Origin: Chitinophagaceae bacterium | GTDB lineage: Bacteria; Bacteroidota; Bacteroidia; Chitinophagales; Chitinophagaceae | Direction: 5' to 3' | Length of the DNA stretch: 8,100 nt | Assembly (NCBI GenBank): GCA_947472635.1 | Contig: CANJDY010000118.1 | Coordinates: forward strand, 1 to 8,100 | Shown here: piece by piece, positions 5,238-8,100 of the stretch | How positions within the stretch are numbered: the first letter of the stretch is position 1 | How the letters are laid out: each line of letters begins with the position of its first letter | Made by a program: the position numbers and the translations under genes | Notes under the pieces: model-generated | Seen by the model: the letters and a program-made list of their open reading frames with translations, nothing else | Database searches by the model: none | What the model was told of the DNA's origin: nothing

Positions 5238-6077
5238 ATGGAAAAGATACTACTGGCAATTGATGCCATACATCCTGATAGAAATGCTTTGGATTTTTCT
5301 TGTTATCTAGGAAGGTTAACCAAGTCGGCCATCACGGGAGTTTTTTTGGAAAACCTTGCCATTGAGCAAAGGCCGATAATGCAAAATATTTATACAAATG
5401 ATTTTATTGGTGCAGGAGCAGAGAATCCGTCGGAAGCGTATCTCGCTAAAATGGAGTGTATAGATAAAAATATTTTCCTATTCAAAGAAGCCTGTTCCAA
5501 TCGGGAGGTAAGTTACAATGTTCACCGAGATAGGGGAGTTCCTATATATGAATTGATTGAAGAAACTCGCTATGCTGACCTTTTGGTAGTAGACCCCTCC
5601 ACGTCATTTAATAAACGTTACGAAAGTTCTCCTACCTCTTTTATTCGAAATTTGCTCAAAAAATCTGAATGCCCAGTAATCATTGCAGCTGAAAATTTCG
5701 AGGCTATCGATGAGGTTATTTTCAGTTACAATGCATCCGCTTCTTCTGTATTTGCTATCAAGCATTTCACCTATTTATTTCCCCAGCTTCATGATAAAAA
5801 AATAAGGATCCTTCAGGTAAATAGAGAGGGTGAATGGAGGGGGGCTGAAAAATATAAATTTAAAGAATGGTTAAAATATTACTATGCCAATTTTTTCTTT
5901 GAAGCAATAAAGGGAGATTTAGGAACCGAATTGTTTGATTATTTGCTTGCAAAAAAAAATTCTTTACTGGTAATGGGTGCATATGGAAGAAATGCTTTGT
6001 CCCATTTTTTTGCAAAAAATGCTGCTGAATTATTGATTCAAACAGTAACTCAGCCGATTTTTATAGCACATTGGTAA
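5238..6077 (+). CDS. Universal stress protein, two UspA domains (usp2)
   Basis: A 279-residue two-domain Usp protein, paralogue of its neighbours. Domain 1 covers about 1-150 and domain 2 about 156-279, ending in Pro-Ile-Phe-Ile-Ala-His like the others. The domain 2 loop reads Gly247-x2-Gly250-x9-Lys260-Asn261, so, as in usp1, the last glycine of the ATP-binding motif is replaced by lysine. Domain 1 begins Ile-Leu-Leu-Ala-Ile-Asp-Ala. I place the start at 5238, giving Met-Glu-Lys-Ile-Leu-Leu-Ala-Ile-Asp, which lines up with usp1 and usp3; the in-frame ATG at 5208 would add ten residues with no counterpart and lies upstream of the promoter box. It has its own promoter region with an FNR-like dyad, after the usp1 terminator, and usp3 follows after 143 bp. 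A stress role is inferred from the family. Confidence 0.87.
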   Translation: MEKILLAIDAIHPDRNALDFSCYLGRLTKSAITGVFLENLAIEQRPIMQNIYTNDFIGAGAENPSEAYLAKMECIDKNIFLFKEACSNREVSYNVHRDRGVPIYELIEETRYADLLVVDPSTSFNKRYESSPTSFIRNLLKKSECPVIIAAENFEAIDEVIFSYNASASSVFAIKHFTYLFPQLHDKKIRILQVNREGEWRGAEKYKFKEWLKYYYANFFFEAIKGDLGTELFDYLLAKKNSLLVMGAYGRNALSHFFAKNAAELLIQTVTQPIFIAHW

Positions 6078-6220
6078 TTGTAATCTGAACTCAATGATAG
6101 GTTCTTCAGTTCAATGAAAGGTAACTACTTTGTTATAATTGTTATGCCATTGCTAACATATTATCAATTTGGTACTTTACCTGCTATAGTTTAAATCAGT
6201 CTTAACTCAATTAATTTAGT

Positions 6221-7060
6221 ATGAAAAAAATTACCGCGGCATTTGATGGTCTTAAATATACTGAAAGTACTAGAGACTATGCTTTGAATATCGCAAAACA
6301 AACCAATACCCATTTGGTAGGTGTTTTTTTGGATGACCCAACTTATACAAGTTATAAGGTGTATGATTTGATCTCAAAGGAAGGGGTTTCAGAAGAAAGA
6401 CTGAAAAAAAAAGAGCAAAAGGATAAGCTTGTGCGTGCTGAAGCTGCAGCTGATTTTGAGCAGGCTTGTAAGCAAGCAGGTTTGCAGTTTACGCTGCATC
6501 ACGATCGTAAAATTGCTATTCACGACCTGGTACATGAGACAATCTATTCAGACCTGATGATTATCAATGCAAAGGAAACACTGACCCATTATCCTGAAGA
6601 TTTACCCACCCGTTTTATAAGGGATCTCTTAACAGATGCGCATTGCCCTATTTTACTGGTGCCCAATAAGTATAAGCCAGTCCAGAAAATTATATTATTA
6701 TACGATGGCGAGCCCTCGTCGGTTCATGCTATTAAAATGTTCAGTTATTTACTGCCAGTATTGAAGGGTTTGGAAATCGAAGTGATTGCAGTTAATTCGG
6801 TGAATGCATCCAATCACCTCCCTGATAATAAATTGATGAAAGAGTTTATGAAGCGGCATTATCCTAAAGCAAAATATACCATTTTAAAAGGTTGGGCTGA
6901 AGATGAAATTTTAAAATACTTACATCAAATGCCAGAGAATGTACTAGTAGTGTTGGGTGCTTACCGAAGGAGTACTGTCAGCAGGTGGTTTAGGGAAAGT
7001 ATGGCAGATACCCTCATGAAAGAGGTTACATTCCCTTTGTTTATAGCGCATAATAAATAA
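6221..7060 (+). CDS. Universal stress protein, two UspA domains (usp3)
   Basis: A 279-residue two-domain Usp protein, third in the tandem set. Domain 1 (about 1-150) opens with Met-Lys-Lys-Ile-Thr-Ala-Ala-Phe-Asp-Gly, close to usp1; domain 2 (about 155-279) opens with Ile-Ile-Leu-Leu-Tyr-Asp-Gly and ends in Pro-Leu-Phe-Ile-Ala-His. A charged stretch at about 51-75, rich in Lys and Glu, may form a helix absent from typical single-domain Usp proteins. The ATP loop is the most degraded of the three: Gly246-Ala-Tyr is followed by Arg249 in place of the second glycine, and Glu259 stands for the last. It is separated from usp2 by 143 bp with only a weak nested dyad (6085-6113) and no U-tract, so read-through from usp2 is possible. 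No firm promoter was recognised. Confidence 0.87.
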   Translation: MKKITAAFDGLKYTESTRDYALNIAKQTNTHLVGVFLDDPTYTSYKVYDLISKEGVSEERLKKKEQKDKLVRAEAAADFEQACKQAGLQFTLHHDRKIAIHDLVHETIYSDLMIINAKETLTHYPEDLPTRFIRDLLTDAHCPILLVPNKYKPVQKIILLYDGEPSSVHAIKMFSYLLPVLKGLEIEVIAVNSVNASNHLPDNKLMKEFMKRHYPKAKYTILKGWAEDEILKYLHQMPENVLVVLGAYRRSTVSRWFRESMADTLMKEVTFPLFIAHNK

Positions 7061-7336
7061 AAAATGTGTTGTAGTTTTTAGTTTCAAATTTTAGGACAGG
7101 GGTTTTGTATTACTTCTAATTCTACCTTGAGTAGTGATTTTCTTTTTGATTGTAAATTTTGTGATAGGATTCATTGGATTCTCTATTTTTATATGTAGGC
7201 GGTACTTCCTTAGTTATTTTGTAAACCTAACGAATTATGTATTAAATTTAACTTTCATTTAGTTATAGCTAGAGATTTACTGTTTCGGTAGTCGTCAATG
7301 CTTTTTTCTTGGTAAAATTATTTTTAAATTACCCCC
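7061..7336. other. Intergenic region between usp3 and the DUF457 gene
   Basis: 276 bp with no open frame of note. A short stem CTAC-CTTGA-GTAG (7122-7134) followed by T-rich sequence (7138-7147) could be a weak terminator for usp3. A TGTGA-N6-TCATT dyad at 7160-7175 loosely resembles a CRP site. No clear TAnnTTTG box precedes the gene at 7337. Confidence 0.4.
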
Positions 7337-8100
7337 ATGGATTCTATTACCCATCTAGCCATTGGTGCCTGCATGGGAGAGGCATTTGCCGGAAAAACCC
7401 TTGGTAAGAAGGCGATGCTCTGGGGAGCAGTGGCACAAAGTATTCCGGATATTGATTTTATTACTTCTTTATGGATGGATACTTCCTCCGGCTTATTGGC
7501 TCATCGTGGATTTACCCATTCCTTTTTATTTTGTGCCCTTATCACCCCCTTATTTGCGTTACTTGCCGAATATTTTCACAGACCTCATAATATCCGATTG
7601 GGAAAATGGATATTGTTTTTTGGAGGCGTTATTTTTGTGCATATCCTTATCGATGCTTTTAATAATTATGGGGTAGGATGGTGGGAACCATTCAGTCATC
7701 AACGTATTTCCTTTAATGCCATTTATGTAGCCGACCCTTTTTTCTCCCTTTGGCCAGCCATCGCCTGTGTGGCCCTTGTATATTTGAAAAAAAGATTGCC
7801 TCAGCGAAAAAAATGGTGGCAAATGGGGCTGGGTGTAAGTGCATTGTATTTAGTGTATTGTCTGTTTAATAAATCCACCATTGACCGTGAAGTGAAAAGT
7901 ATTTTACAACAGCAGCAGATTTCCTATTCAAGGTATTTCACCAGTCCAGCTCCCTTGCAAAACTGGTTGTGGTATGTTGTAGCTGGGAACGATAGTGGCT
8001 ATTATGTTGGATTTAGGTCTACATTCGACCGTAAAAATGGTATAGATTTTCAGTATTTCCCCCGAAATGATTCTTTGTTGAAGCAGTTGAGGGGTGATGA
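7337..8100 (+). CDS. DUF457/YdjM-type membrane-bound metal-dependent hydrolase (3' partial)
   Basis: The frame is open from the ATG at 7337 to the window edge (254 codons and two bases), so the C-terminus is missing. It matches the YdjM/DUF457 family of inner-membrane proteins annotated as metal-dependent hydrolases. Signatures are His6 in Ser-Ile-Thr-His-Leu, Ile-Pro-Asp-Ile-Asp-Phe (Asp38, Asp40), His-Arg-Gly-Phe-Thr-His-Ser at 56-62, His102 with Asp106, Trp-Glu-Pro-Phe-Ser at 116-120, and Asp-Pro-Phe-Phe at 133-136. Hydrophobic segments at about 62-79, 91-105, 134-150 and 162-176 are likely membrane spans. Residues after about 180 form a soluble part with a Gln run at 191-194. The conserved His and Asp residues probably bind metal; the substrate is unknown. 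It lies 276 bp after usp3 and no functional link is evident. Confidence 0.88.
   Translation, partial: MDSITHLAIGACMGEAFAGKTLGKKAMLWGAVAQSIPDIDFITSLWMDTSSGLLAHRGFTHSFLFCALITPLFALLAEYFHRPHNIRLGKWILFFGGVIFVHILIDAFNNYGVGWWEPFSHQRISFNAIYVADPFFSLWPAIACVALVYLKKRLPQRKKWWQMGLGVSALYLVYCLFNKSTIDREVKSILQQQQISYSRYFTSPAPLQNWLWYVVAGNDSGYYVGFRSTFDRKNGIDFQYFPRNDSLLKQLRGD

Noticed and set aside
6085..6113. Dyad TGAACT/AGTTCA after usp2 as a terminator
   Set aside because: Large loop, weak stem with competing pairings and no T-tract.
7160..7175. CRP-like TGTGA-N6-TCATT site
   Set aside because: Only one half is good, and it lies far from any recognised promoter box.
7362..7822. Open frames on both strands at 7362-7676 and 7559-7822
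   Set aside because: Out-of-frame shadows of the DUF457 gene, whose own frame carries the conserved motifs.

Overview
The window looks like chromosomal DNA from a member of the Bacteroidota, perhaps Chitinophagaceae (the family is a guess). It is AT-rich, has no Shine-Dalgarno sequences before its starts, and shows TAnnTTTG-type -7 promoter elements at several gene starts. The protein families (HGSNAT/DUF5009-type membrane protein, two-domain Usp proteins, Rrf2 regulators with a C-x6-C-x5-C-x2-H cluster, DUF2249-RIC fusion) also fit that phylum. No rRNA, tRNA, CRISPR, transposase or phage gene was seen.

Layout. Positions 1-476 hold the 3' end of a multi-pass membrane protein of the heparan-alpha-glucosaminide N-acetyltransferase-like family. 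It converges on a minus-strand pair, queD-like then rrf2 (transcribed 1429 to 512). A gene-free stretch of 364 bp follows. Next come three plus-strand genes: a DGC-domain cysteine protein, a DUF2249/ScdA_N/hemerythrin iron-sulfur repair protein (RIC, ScdA/YtfE type) and a second Rrf2 regulator. Between the DGC and RIC genes lies a perfect 44-bp palindrome that covers the DGC stop codon and sits just upstream of the RIC -7 box. After a 437-bp non-coding stretch rich in small inverted repeats come three paralogous two-domain universal stress proteins (usp1-3). A clear intrinsic terminator separates usp1 from usp2, and an FNR-like dyad precedes usp2. The window ends inside a DUF457/YdjM-type membrane metal-dependent hydrolase gene (7337 to the edge), which is open to the window end.

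Working together (inference). RIC proteins repair Fe-S clusters damaged by nitric oxide or oxidants, and Rrf2 proteins with this Cys/His pattern usually carry a sensory Fe-S cluster (IscR/NsrR-like). The DGC-RIC-Rrf2 group therefore reads as a nitrosative/oxidative stress module, with the palindrome as its likely operator. The Usp cluster beside it suggests a wider low-oxygen or nitrosative stress island. The most testable new idea is that the DGC protein is a partner of RIC in metal or Fe-S handling.
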